Assembly (NCBI GenBank): GCA_002633005.1
Contig: NMRA01000272.1
Span: forward strand, 437,817-501,816
Length of the DNA: 64,000 bases
Reading direction: 5' to 3'
Source: Phoronis australis
Taxonomy: Eukaryota; Phoronida; Phoronidae
Shown: positions 54,201-64,000 of the stretch, in pieces
Position numbering within the stretch: position 1 is the first letter of the stretch
Layout of the letters: each line of letters opens with the position of its first letter
Translations under genes and position numbers: made by a program
Notes under the pieces: generated by a model
What the model saw: the letters and a program-made list of their open reading frames with translations, nothing else
Databases searched by the model: none
Told to the model about the DNA's origin: nothing

Positions 54201-57200
54201 ACTGTCAACGAAATGCCGGCCACACACACGGAGATGTTTCACGGCCTCATATTTGGTATTAAAGGCGTAATTTTCAATCTTCTTAGACGCGAGCCACTTC
54301 CGAAGCATTTCGGGTTCTCGAGAAAATCGAAAAAACGATATACCAGTTTTCCTCGCAGCTTTATAATTCGCACAAGCGGAAACGATACACCACACCATAT
54401 TGGCACTCATTCTGCAGAAGAACCACTGACGTCGCTGCGTCGTTTAGTCACCTTCCTCACAGGTTGACACGACACCTCTCGGCGAAGTAAGATCGACCGT
54501 ATACGAGGTGATGTGGATATTGACCGATTGAGACGGTAAAAAACTAATTAAATCCAGTGGAATTCTCCTTTAAATCCAGTAATCAATTAATTATATGATA
54601 ACCACTAATTGAAACAAGTGAAACCTATAATTAATTGAATACAATAACAATAAAGTAAAACAACTACGCTAGCGTCCTCTTTGAGGATACTTTCAGTCAA
54701 TTAACAAAAGTTAATCAGTGTGCCATTTAGCGAATCAGCAAGGAGCCAACTAACACAGCCAGGAGACGGCAACTGATTATTAAAAAGTAGTCAACGAATG
54801 TGACAATTGTTAAATCAATGACTCAATAGATCATCACAAAAAGTAGCACTGATTGGATCATTAAATAACCATTATATCATATGTTCTTAGTGATCTTGCG
54901 CATGTTTAACAGAGATTAATCACTTTGCCCATAGGAACATTTTTGACGGCCTCTCCAATTCAAGTACATGAGCAAATTCTTCCAAAACCTTGTGGTGTCT
55001 TCAAGTAAATTTTCTTTCAACTAGGGATACAATACCGCTTGACAGATTATGCTGAAGTGTCTCAAAACCTCAACATCCGTTGCACCTGTCGTCGTCTTCA
55101 AGTTTCCACAACTTTGCTTTGGTAGGCAAGCAGTCACTAGTTGACTTAAGGAAAAAAGCTAGACAATGGTGCTCCAACAATCTTAGATCTGTCGACGAAA
55201 TCTTCCTGTTGAGAATCCCTTCTCATACCTCTTGCTTCCTCACACCAACAGCGCGTGCCTTTCTTGCTCCTTCTTCCTCGTTGGGAACCTCTGCTAACAC
55301 CATACTGGTTTAACTTTCCTTTAACACTTACAAAGCTTCTGGACTTCTGTACTTTGAATTTTATCCTTGCCAAGCATAAAGTTCTTCAAGCTTTCTTAGC
55401 ATCCAACCAGCGATAATAACTAAGTTTGTAGACATGGTCTAATCATTGACAAAAGGCCGGCATGATAGCATCCTAACTCCCTCTAGCAAAGGTCCTCTAA
55501 ACTCTTTGGCTGCATGCTCCACCACTAGATTCATTGTTAATACGACCAGGACGACTGAAATAGTGCACACGGTTAGAATACCTTGAAATCTTGAAATTTC
55601 ATGGAAATGTCCTTGGTAGTGAGCCTCACCTTGACACCTCTGAAATACATACAATAGATTGTCAACTGGGACATCACAAACTTCTAAGGCCTCGAATAAC
55701 AAACTATGCGGCTCTCAAACATGCGCGTTTGCTAGGTCCAGTCGAACTAGGATCAGATTCAACTTGTTATTCTTGGACTCCTTTACTAGCTCTGAAATGA
55801 TGGCGTTGAGCTCCAAACATTCAGAAAACCGTGGAATTTCTACCGTATGGACGGTCCTCCCAATAAATTTATTCTTCAACAAATATCAGAGGTCTGGCTG
55901 GAAAAAGTAAAAACGATCTTGCACTCTATATCCAACAACGATATGGGACAAATATCCTTGATTAACTTTGCATCATGCTGGTTTGGGACAAAACCCCAAT
56001 TCCTTAGAAGCTTTTTTGATTTCCAGATGCGTCTAAAAAGGTCCACAGTTACCTTAGCAGGCGCATACACTCCTTATACAGCCTGTAAGAGAACCGATGG
56101 CCCAGGAGCGGAAACGATCTTGCTTTCTTCACAATCTTTCTGAACTTCAGAAAGCTTGCTGTCACTGAAGGAATGGTAGCTGCATCCATCCAGTTAAAAT
56201 ATTCTAAAGGTGTTTTCCTAACTTCGGTTGCCGTGTGTGGTGGCCAGATGCTGTTCTAACCCTTCTTTGGTACACGACAGCCAGATGGTCACTGATTTTG
56301 TTGCTCAGCAGCTCTTTGACAAACGTGAAAAGATTGACATAAAATTAATGTCTTGTTCTAGCTTTCTCCTTCCTTTTTTTCGCAATCACTCTGCCCTTCA
56401 AAGCTTCAACAAGCAATCTCTGAACTCATCTGTCATAGCAGACAAACCCTCTTTCTCTGACTCCGCTGTGTCTTTCCATTGCATTTTAAACCTCTCAAAT
56501 CTGCCCGGGTTCCTTTGAACTGGTCCCACCAACGTTACGTCATGAATTTTGGTTGAATCCTTATCAACTGCCTGCATGCACTTGTGTTGTTATGCTTGGA
56601 CCACAGAATCTTGTCACGCTTGGCGCACTCGGGTTTGGGGCTGGTACCGATCTTAAGTCTCTTTGAAAGATTGAGATAGACTGTACGGAATCTTCTATTA
56701 ACATTGATTTAAGTGCGAGTACTTCTCGAGAATTCTCGGTGTTAGCGAAAACCTGCGATTGACTACTGGTCACAGAATCGTGAGAGGCTCTTTTGAGTCA
56801 TTTGAAACTTTGATGAATGCCTCTAGAACTTTAGGATCAAAAGGGACTCGCGTCTGACTGCTGGCGACCAATGGTCGGTGCTCAGCGTCAAGGTCAACTT
56901 TACTGTGATTGGAATCCCGGCTGTTAACTTAAACCGTCTCACTGGGTGCGCAACTTGTTTCACCCAAGCGTTTCCTCTGTAATCACGTCTTTATAATCCG
57001 GTTGATTCTGACTCCTAGTTCATTCTTGCAAACCCTGACGCAGACCTGACATACTTTACTTGGCTTAGGCGAAATCGTAATTGGTAAATGTTTCCTTGTC
57101 GTAACCTTAGATAGGTAATCGGTAGATTCTTCCATCCCGCCTCTGTGTTATAATTTCAGTCGTTTCTGCTGGATATGACATTGCCATAGTTACGTCATCA

Positions 57201-60200
57201 CAACATGAAGCTATCTCACATGGTGACCTCTATGTCCAGATATATGGACTATCAGGAAGTAATTCAAATTGGCTCAAGATATCACCAGAGAAAGACTTCC
57301 TACCGGGAAGGTAAGATTGGTCCTTGCTAAACCTTCATTTCTGTAGATGTACCCAACTTAGTAACACATGCAGGCCCTAATCAGGGCTAGGGGTCTATTC
57401 ATTGTACTCGAAATTGATCTCGAAGTTATTTTTGGCACTTGTCATTCTTTTTGCGAATTCAAGATATGAGCTTATTCTTGTGTGTTTGAGTACATGGTGG
57501 TTTACGAAGCTGACTAATCTGACTTGGTGACCCCAGAATTCACGTTTTGTAAAACTTAAAAGTTCGACGCATCTCGGATCTAGAAGTTGTCAAGGGTAAA
57601 CTTGGACCAAAAACTCATCTATACGTGAAGCAACTCCTACACTAACAATTGAGATTTTGTTACCCAAACGCCTAAGATTGCTTAGGGGCACGAAACAGTT
57701 CTCACTGAGTTTGGCCTAGCAAACCACACATCATTGGACTTGTCGCCTTTTCTTTACTTTGTCGAAAACCACATGCAAAGAATGAAAAGTTCTGAGCCAT
57801 TTTACATCACAAGCCTTACAGATGAGCACAGAGACTTTTGTTCTGTTTCGTTGTCTGTTCCTTCTATTTCAACCGAAAGCAAGACAGGATAACAGAACAC
57901 TGGTTCAAGAAGCCTTTTGAACCCAAACCTACGAATTCCCTGCTGATACGTGACATAAGTCAACATTAAAGTCTAAAAGAAAGTTTCCAACAGAATCCAA
58001 ATATGTCGTCCAAAAGTACTGTCAACTAACTATTTTTTTGCAATTCTGGCTTATTTGAAGGCTACCTGAAGTCGCATAAGATTTTTCAGTCGCTACCCAG
58101 CAATGCACAAAGGGGTAGCGTTTGAGAGACATGCTGGCCCAGTGGCCCGGAGACAGTGGATTTGCGACCGGGCCAGTAAATTTTCACAAATAGGCCCATG
58201 TGGATGTGGTCTCATATTCAAGTAAGTGGCCCCGCACGCCATCACATGTATTTGCTGAAGCTCGAACAATGCAAAGGGAGCAGCCATGTTGAAGTTGAGT
58301 GCAGCTATCAGTCCCAACATATTAACAAATACTAGAAAACCAGATTCACTCAGCCTACATGCAAAGCTGCCCCCAAGCCTGGCCTACCCCTAGAATTTAA
58401 TTTTTGGGAAGTAAAAATAGGCCGCGGTTGCAGCCTAACTGTTCAGTCATACTTTGACAAACTCGCAGTCCTAATCTGTTAAACAAAACACTACTGTACT
58501 CTAAAAACATTACTCTGAATTGAAAGTCCCCATAAAGGGGCTTCCTGATGTTCTCAGATACTGTATTATTTCCTTGGGCTCTTACTCTTCGTCTGTTGTT
58601 TTAAAAATAGTGGTTCCCAGTTTTTGTTATGTTCCCAAATGTGAAGGTCTGTAATTGAGACAAGCAAAGAATATCAACCCGAGAACCCAGTATTAGAAGA
58701 ATTGAACGCCTGTCGGGGCTGTGCGTTGATTGAACCCTTGGGGTTGGCAAGCGTCGACCGCAAGCGATCAGCAGTGGCCAGTGTCAACCGCTTTCAAATT
58801 CGGGGAAGCATGTCGATGGTGATCTAACACTTACGTGCGCCATATGAGTTGCATACATGTAATTTAAGCACCTTGATATGTCAACGTACGCATGTTGAAA
58901 AGTGGCCGATGGATGTACTGTATCCTCTCTGTCAGCCACAATTTGTGCCAGTCTATTCCTGATACCCTCTACCTTTGCCATGTTCTTATTTTTGGTAGTC
59001 AATACACAGCGCATGCGTCGATTATTAAACCGACGGTTACAGACGAGAAAAGAATTTACGATGTAGATTAATTACTTACATGTGTAAATTACGCACGTAA
59101 ATTAACTTTAATTTACACCGTTAAAAGTTAATTCACGCCGCAAATAATTACTTTACGCCGATAAAAGTTAATTTACGCGGCAAATGATTAATTTGCACCA
59201 CTAACAAAAAATAATTCGGGCACGTTATTTTACGGCAACACTTTTCCCCTAACGGCCAATCATAATTCACAAATTAAATGTGCATGGCTTAGCCACGGTG
59301 CTGAAGAAATCATATTCGCTGAGTTCTCTTATAATGTAATGATTTTAAAAGTTGATTTTTTGCTTTACTTGTTGTTCTTTTTGACTTTGAAAACTCGTAC
59401 GCTAAGCAGCCGTGTTGGTTCACGACCGCAACTATCTCGTCCAATACACATTCGGCCAAGCCCATAAATAGCGGCTGGCTCACTGTACGCTGTGGGGGCG
59501 CCATCAAGCCTTTAGTGTGTCGATGATTTCGCTGACTCTGGGGTGAAAAATGTAGCTTGAGTGCAAATCCTGTTAGCGTAAGATTTGCCTAATGATAATA
59601 AAACCATGAAGTTCTCTAACGCAGAATAAAAACATCCACAGCGCCTTCAGTTCGCACAGAAACAAGATGACCAAGGTAAAAGCGAGTTCTATTTTGAGTA
59701 TAAGATTAGATCCCGGGCCATACAATTACTATTGATAATAAAACAAAACAGAGTCTGTAAACAGCAGATTGTTCCACAGGCATAGTTTTGTGCGAGCTAA
59801 GAAAGATCACACGAATGAATAGCGAGTGTTTCGGGGAGTGGCCAGTGAACTGAGATATCGCCTAGGTTGGGGATTTGAACCATTGGATTGAAGTCAGTCT
59901 TTGTGTTCCGTAAGTGAAGATTTTTCGCCGCAAGCCGTGAGTGTAAGCGATCTACGAAACCAATGTTACTCGACGCTATAGAAGTAATAGCCAATATCCG
60001 CATATTTATTAATTTACGTTGCTCCTAACCAATATTCATGTAATACCGAGGGACTTCCGACAATGGCTGTAAAATGTTTGTACTGCATTAGAACTGAGTA
60101 ATTGGTCATTAGTAGTGTCAGTTTAATTCACTCGTTTCAGCCCAGAGTTTTTCTATTTCGCCGACGATGTTGTACCGGATCTTGGAACATTGTATAAAAT

Positions 60201-62643
60201 ACGACTTATACTCAGAGAATTTAGCAAAAGTTGGCATTTGACTAAGGTGAGTTTTTAAATTAACCAAATTTCTATATAAGCCAGAACTATCGAAGAAATC
60301 AATATCCATTCACTATTATGTGCAAATTAAATGAAATTCACCTTTTCTGCATAGATTGTTATACGCGACACTTATCGGCCTGGAGTGAAATTTCACGAGT
60401 TTCTCTGCAACTGCCAGCTGGATGGTCAGGGTCAGGAGTTGTTTTGTCCAGGTACACAACGAGTTTACCGTAAAAGCGCAACCAAACATCGCCTTTTGTC
60501 CAAAACAACTTTCCATTAATTCTACTCATCGCTGGAAAATCGGTCTCGTCTTGTTCAGATTTAAAATTATTTCCAGGTTTGAGAAGTGACAATCGTTGCT
60601 TCGAACCAGGTCATTTTAAAAGTTGCTTGTCAAGGCTTAAAGAGTTTCCACCATGACCCTGTTTCTTAAAACGAATTTTCTTACTACAACTTTAGAGATT
60701 TAATAGCCTTTAGTAAACCTGTTGCTAAGAAACAAGCCAAAATTAAAAAAAAATTCTGTTATCGAGATTGTAAGTAATGGGTGGAAGACAGTCTCCGGCG
60801 TTGTTGTTTTAGCAGTGCGATACTGAGGAGTTGTGAGGAAAGTCCGCGCAGAGCCGCTTTTTTCACACATGAAAAGGTGCATCTGTGGAGGTTGTAGTAA
60901 CAACAACTTGAGTGAGTGTTCAAATTTCCTAAATACGTTGCACAGAAATGGCATCGGTTTGTGCACCGCACGAGAGTGTGGAATGTCGGTGTGGAACACG
61001 GGATTCAGTCGTGAGCCACACTTTGTTCGGCATATTTTAAAGAATTGTGTTTCGACCAAACACAAAGGTGGCGTTAGGATGAAGGACTTGCCACCTTGCA
61101 AGTGTAAATTTTATAAATAACGAGGAAACTTCCAGCATTCTAGGGCGAATGATGCCAGGCTCTCGACCCCGGTCCAGATGAGTGCTACGACACGTAGACT
61201 TGTGGACTGTGTTAAGACCAGGCTCATTCCATGCAATAAGATGACCCAGGTTTACTGTGGCCTTTGTCATCAGTGATTATTAAGTGTCTATTTTGTAAAT
61301 ATTGACCACCCCTTGGTTCAGTTGGTTGTGGCTCACATATGTCTGCAGCATTTCTTGTGCAAGTGGGTCGAGTTCATACGGCCTGAAAGCCGACGGAAGA
61401 GTCGCTAAGTGCGAAATCGATTCATTGTCCGATTCTTCAAGTACTTGAGTTTGATGCCCGTATCCACTGTCTTCTCTGTCGGCATACTATGTAATTATCC
61501 AGTTCTCGCTCAAAATCGTCCTCGTCTTCTGATCTGCTGTGTTCCACCATTGCAATTAATTGTCAAGTGACCAAATGTCTTCCACCCATTGCATCATTTG
61601 GCGGGAAACTTGGAAATAAATAATTTTTCTTCAAAATTTAAAAAATCGAGACTATTTGGCATCAAAAGTGCTTATTTAGCTAGATTTCATGGTATTTATT
61701 TCATATCAGTTCACTGAAACCTAAAGAACTAAGAAAATACATGGTGGGAACTCTTTAACAGATTCAGTCACTAAACCATTATGTCAGTCAGGGGAATTTT
61801 AGACGTTTTAAACTATTAGTTGCATGGTCCTTGATGTCATTTTCAAGTCAAAATTTGATATTTTTAATGTTTAATTTCAGATTCCTTATCGACCCTGATT
61901 GAAGTTTACTGTCAAATATCGCTTCTAGATCACACGAAGTCAACAACACATTAGCTTGTTTCGTATAATTAGGTCGACTTGCTAAGATAATTCGAAATTT
62001 TTTGAAATTCATTAATTTTAGTAATTAGTGAGCGTTTGAAAACAATACAAGCTTTTCAAAACCTATCTTAGGTTTACGCTTCAAATCAATGAAAAGTAAA
62101 AATGAATGTCAAGCTAATTCTGCAAGACGGGAGAAAAAAGCAAACCCACCCGGCTATCTGCCCGAGCAAACTGGACATTTCTGGATTAATGTTCTACTGA
62201 TCTCGCGCTGCAGTCCAACACTCGATTTCGTTTCAAAACACAACAGATTTTTGCAATTTTGTAGCTCTTCAAGAAGTCAATCATACCCCAAAATAGCCCC
62301 CATTGCGCCATTTTCGTTATTGCAAGAACCAAATGTGTAACAGAGCTGCAACTCTTTGGTGCAAAGCTAGCAGATTTATACAATATTGGGACACTATAAA
62401 TGACGACGGGTACACGTGTCCGTACCTGTCCATCATGAAACAATCTGCCGGAACTTCATGTTTCAGTTGACGGAGGTTGGACTGAGTGGAGCCCGTGGTT
62501 ACCGTGTGTTGGAGATTGCAAGAGAGGGCCGAGTAAACAAATGCGAAGTAGGTCATGCACACACCCTCAGCCACAAAGAGGAGGCGACCGCTGTGCAGGC
62601 CAGAGATGGGAGGAAAAAACCTGCTCACCTGTTGTCTGCCTTG
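51199..62643 (+). CDS. Second PLAT-TSP1 gene, partial (5' end; continues past window)
   Basis: Five coding exons are placed: 51199-51289 (signal peptide), 57160-57310, 60141-60246 and 60355-60451 (PLAT), and 62467-62643 (TSP1). All introns are GT-AG, with phases 1-2-0-1-1 identical to the first five exons of the upstream gene. They give 207 residues so far. The PLAT domain reads YDIAIVTSSQHEAISHGDL, then VPDLGTLYKIRLILREFSKS, WHLTK and FHEFLCNCQLD. The usual H-D before S/T-G is changed to L-R-E-F. The TSP1 repeat reads WTEWSPWLPCVGDCKRG with six cysteines. Further TSP1, transmembrane and tail exons would lie beyond 64000. Same orientation, 3.5 kb after the first gene, so a tandem duplicate. 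The first exon is the least certain because it lies 5.9 kb upstream. Confidence 0.75.
51902..52112. mobile_element. CTTAAG-rich repeat family D, copy 2
   Basis: Diverged copy of 41133-41365 in intron 1 of the paralogue. Shared end blocks include GAGACAAATCTTAGACTTAAG. Confidence 0.5.
53127..54569. mobile_element. Kolobok-like DNA transposon, copy 2 (inverted relative to copy 1)
   Basis: 1443 bp flanked by TTAA at 53123-53126 and 54570-54573. Its sequence is the diverged reverse complement of 37922-39591. It lies in intron 1 of the paralogue and carries the THAP reading frame described separately. No transposase catalytic domain is seen, so it is probably non-autonomous or internally deleted. 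Confidence 0.7.
54054..54410 (-). CDS. THAP zinc-finger domain protein fragment (transposon-borne)
   Basis: A 118-codon frame on the minus strand with a THAP C2CH zinc finger at the N-terminus: Cys8, Cys13 (CIVSAC), then Cys63 and His66 (VCGRHF), with the invariant tryptophan in MLRKWL (residue 39) and a basic RLTK end. THAP domains bind DNA and are found in transposases. After about residue 80 the sequence loses resemblance to a protein domain. It lies inside the TTAA-flanked element, so it belongs to the transposon, not to the host gene around it. Other frames here are shadows. Confidence 0.75.
   Translation of the reverse strand: MSANMVWCIVSACANYKAARKTGISFFRFSREPEMLRKWLASKKIENYAFNTKYEAVKHLRVCGRHFVDSDFTYKYRLTKQLMLGQKKTLVIDHLSKSGLQVAMLTLCVLFQNELFSP
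55020..56500 (-). pseudogene. Decayed LINE-type reverse transcriptase
   Basis: Minus strand, broken by stops and frameshifts. Recognisable RT pieces, from the 5' side: a KKARSF...YRLYKE region (about 56060-56160), VTVDLFRRIWKSKKLLRNWG (about 55990-56060), CPISLLDIE (about 55930), ALEVCDVPVDNLLYVFQ (about 55640-55700), a degraded catalytic region reading FVND (about 55440) and ARIKFKVQKSRSFVSVKGKL (about 55310-55370). It lies in intron 1 of the paralogue. The clade is not assigned. Confidence 0.65.
57160..57310 (+). CDS. Paralogue exon 2: PLAT domain, first part
   Basis: Encodes VSAGYDIAIVTSS then HGDLYVQIYGLSGSNSNWLK, ending FLPG. It aligns with receptor exon 2 and has the same phases (1 and 2). 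Acceptor TTTCAG, donor GTAAGA. Confidence 0.85.
57311..60140. other. Paralogue intron 2, with a degenerate minisatellite
   Basis: No exon is seen on the plus strand. About 59088-59215 holds a degenerate tandem array of TTAATTTACGCCG-type units, some in alternating orientation. Minus-strand open frames at 58784-59014 and 58093-58320 have no supporting partners. Confidence 0.5.
60141..60246 (+). CDS. Paralogue exon 3: PLAT domain, middle part
   Basis: Encodes PEFFYFADDVVPDLGTLYKI then RLILREFSKSWHLTK. Acceptor GTTTCAG, donor GTGAGT, phases 2 and 0 as in the upstream gene. Confidence 0.82.
60355..60451 (+). CDS. Paralogue exon 4: PLAT domain, last part
   Basis: Encodes IVIRDTYRPGVKFHEFLCNC then QLDGQGQELFCP. 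The F-x-C-N-x-x-L-D ending matches PLAT. Acceptor GCATAG, donor GTACAC, phases 0 and 1. A longer minus-strand open frame here is its antisense shadow. Confidence 0.82.
60869..61075 (+). pseudogene. THAP-domain relic (frameshifted)
   Basis: One frame starts MKRCICGGCSNNNLSEC (Cys pair of a THAP finger). After a frameshift near 60925 another continues FKFPKYVAQKWHRFVHRT, then ATLCSAYFKELCFD. This keeps the THAP order F-P, W, R-F-V, C-S-x-x-F, with Tyr in place of the zinc-binding His and a stop inside. It lies in paralogue intron 4 and is not a functional exon. Confidence 0.5.
61267..61550 (-). pseudogene. Acidic N-terminal ORF relic of unknown family
   Basis: The minus strand starts MVEHSRSEDEDDFERELDNY. 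After a one-base frameshift it continues HQTQVLEESDNESISH, then RPYELDPLAQEML. An acidic start followed by a PYxxxP-type segment resembles N-termini of animal P2X7-C-terminal-like or transposon-linked proteins. I do not recognise it with confidence. It ends in a stop and faces the THAP relic. Confidence 0.3.
62467..62643 (+). CDS. Paralogue exon 5: first TSP1 repeat
   Basis: 177 nt, phases 1-1. Encodes [20 protein letters not shown], then RSRSCTHPQPQRGGDRC. Two codons longer than the upstream gene's repeats, full W ladder, six cysteines, no O-fucosylation consensus. Acceptor TTTCAG, donor GTATTA. Confidence 0.9.
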
Positions 62644-64000
62644 GTATTACATTCATGTCAAGTGTGTCACTCATTACCCTTACAAGACTTGGTGCTGAGT
62701 ACCATTGCTTGCATTACTTTGAGTTGTTGTTCCAGATTTATTCGTTTTGTTTCTTATCAGCGCTTGCACAACGTCGGTATGAGTTGTTTTAAGAATATTG
62801 CCAGGTTCAAAGTGCTGCATAATTCTGTAAATTTAAAAAAAATAATGACCCTAAACACAAAAAGCATAATAAAACAACGATATTCAATCTGAACACTTTT
62901 GGCGCGACAAACCTAACAAGATGATTTGAAATGCTGGCCGAAACTCAACATCAATAGCTTGACTTGCATGCCGACTGTCCGGTGAAACATTTCTCTTCTT
63001 AACATCTCACGAGAACTTGGATTTTAGGGAAAATTACCTTGTGACTGCATCCAATGTTGTTGAATTTTTGTTTCATCTGATGACGTGTACATCTATACTG
63101 CAATATTACGGAGACCTCATCTCAATTCACGGCGTTATGAGTATTCTTGAGCTAGACTGGCTCTAAATTTTCTCTTGCAATCCACTGCTTCACTGTCAAG
63201 CGGGGCTGCGTTTGAAGTCAAATGGTTATTCTCGTTGGCGTGATTTGTGGCAGCTAACACATATTTCTCTTGTGACATATATGTCGCATTCAACTCATAT
63301 TGTTGTCCCGACGGTATGTGTGGTCAAATTATGATGGCACACATTGTCGCTCCCTACAACCGTCTACCTTTAGCGTCGGAAATTGCATGGTTGTGTACAT
63401 ATAGGCCTACGTAGGCTGTGTCCAGGTGAAGGCATGGGCAATGTCCAAACTTTAGCGAGGGACTCTACCAGTGGACGTTTGAAGGGATTCGAATGTGGAT
63501 CCGGAGTTCGAGTAACGAGGGAGGGATTAAAACACGTCTTCAGTATCCCAAATGTTACTGTTTTCAAAATCAGCGCTCCTTCAAACGAGGCTGGCACCAA
63601 GCGTGGCAATCGTCATTGTCATCACCAGCCATCTTTCGGATATTACCCTGTTCAATTTGCTACAACCTCGTTTTGGGTTTCTTATAATATTTTGGGGCTC
63701 CTTCTGACCCTGGATCCGCTTACATGTATATGCATGAAGCCCTGTTAAGCAGACTTCCTTGCAAGACACTGGTGGGAGGATATGTATAGGTTTTCTCTTC
63801 ACATATTGTCACACCCGACACATATTGTTGCCCGGGCGACAATAACGCGTCAATGTTGCTACCATAATATGTGTCGAGTGTGACAAAATATGTCACCATA
63901 AGTGTTCCTTTTAGCGCTCGTAAAAGGTCTGTTGTTTGCAACTGATTAAATATCGTTTTTACGCTCTTGCAGGGCATGTTAACCAGAATTTCAAGCAGTT
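62644..64000. other. Paralogue intron or right edge, with a palindrome
   Basis: No further TSP1 exon is visible before the window ends. A palindrome has arms 63803-63826 and 63866-63889 (ATATTGTCACACCCGACACA at the left). A looser related sequence lies at about 63270-63300. Confidence 0.5.

Noticed and set aside
58784-59014. Minus-strand frame with MAKVEGIRNRLAQIVADRED
   Set aside because: It looks somewhat like a first exon with a donor after DISR, but no second exon or homologous family was found.
60359-60592. Minus-strand frame of 77 codons with WTKGDVWLRFYGK
   Set aside because: It is antisense to paralogue exon 4. The plus-strand PLAT reading fits phases and homology much better.
62541-62792. 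Frame starting MRSRSCTHPQPQ
   Set aside because: It is only the 3' half of the TSP1 exon read through its donor into the intron.
1-64000. CRISPR arrays, operons, prophage or bacterial contamination
   Set aside because: No spaced direct repeats, no ribosome-binding-site gene clusters, and introns are present throughout the supported genes.

Overview
The window looks like nuclear DNA of an invertebrate animal, most likely a cnidarian (inference). It has AT-rich non-coding DNA, short exons with GT-AG introns, thrombospondin type-1 (TSP1) domains each carried on its own phase 1-1 exon, and many decayed transposons: a GIY-YIG fragment of a Penelope-like element, two LINE relics, THAP/Kolobok-type elements and several MITE families. 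There are no bacterial operons, CRISPR arrays or rRNA genes. Most real exons are too short to stand out as long ORFs. I built three gene models by chaining splice sites, reading phases and domain continuity.

Layout. (1) 1-8.0 kb is transposon debris: a gap of Ns bordered by a sequence repeated at 2.15 kb, a foldback inverted repeat (0.72-2.84 kb), a GIY-YIG fragment (2.87-3.28 kb) and an L1/Tx1-like LINE (3.94-5.33 kb). (2) 8.3-15.5 kb, minus strand, holds a complete seven-exon orthologue of IQCK (281 aa, one IQ calmodulin-binding motif), with MITEs in its introns. (3) 15.5-28.0 kb has no gene I can support. It holds a GC-rich patch, a tRNA-like sequence, a 54-bp tandem duplication and an 853-bp tandem duplication joined at a single N. 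(4) 28.0-47.7 kb, plus strand, holds a complete 15-exon gene of 817 codons: signal peptide, PLAT/LH2 domain, nine TSP1 repeats, one transmembrane helix, and a 115-residue tail with seven tyrosines in SH2/PTB-type motifs. (5) 51.2-62.6 kb and beyond, plus strand, holds the 5' part of a tandem paralogue: signal peptide, PLAT, first TSP1, with the same intron phases (1-2-0-1-1). It runs off the right edge.

The most notable biology is this tandem pair of PLAT-TSP1 genes. The complete one has the build of a cell-surface adhesion receptor that signals through phosphotyrosine: an optimal Src-family SH2 site (YEEI), a Grb2-type YxN site, an NPxY site and two YxxP sites. I know no named family with this architecture. 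The transposons sit in introns of all three genes. Two THAP-bearing elements with TTAA target duplications (Kolobok-like) lie in opposite orientation, one in each PLAT-TSP1 gene.
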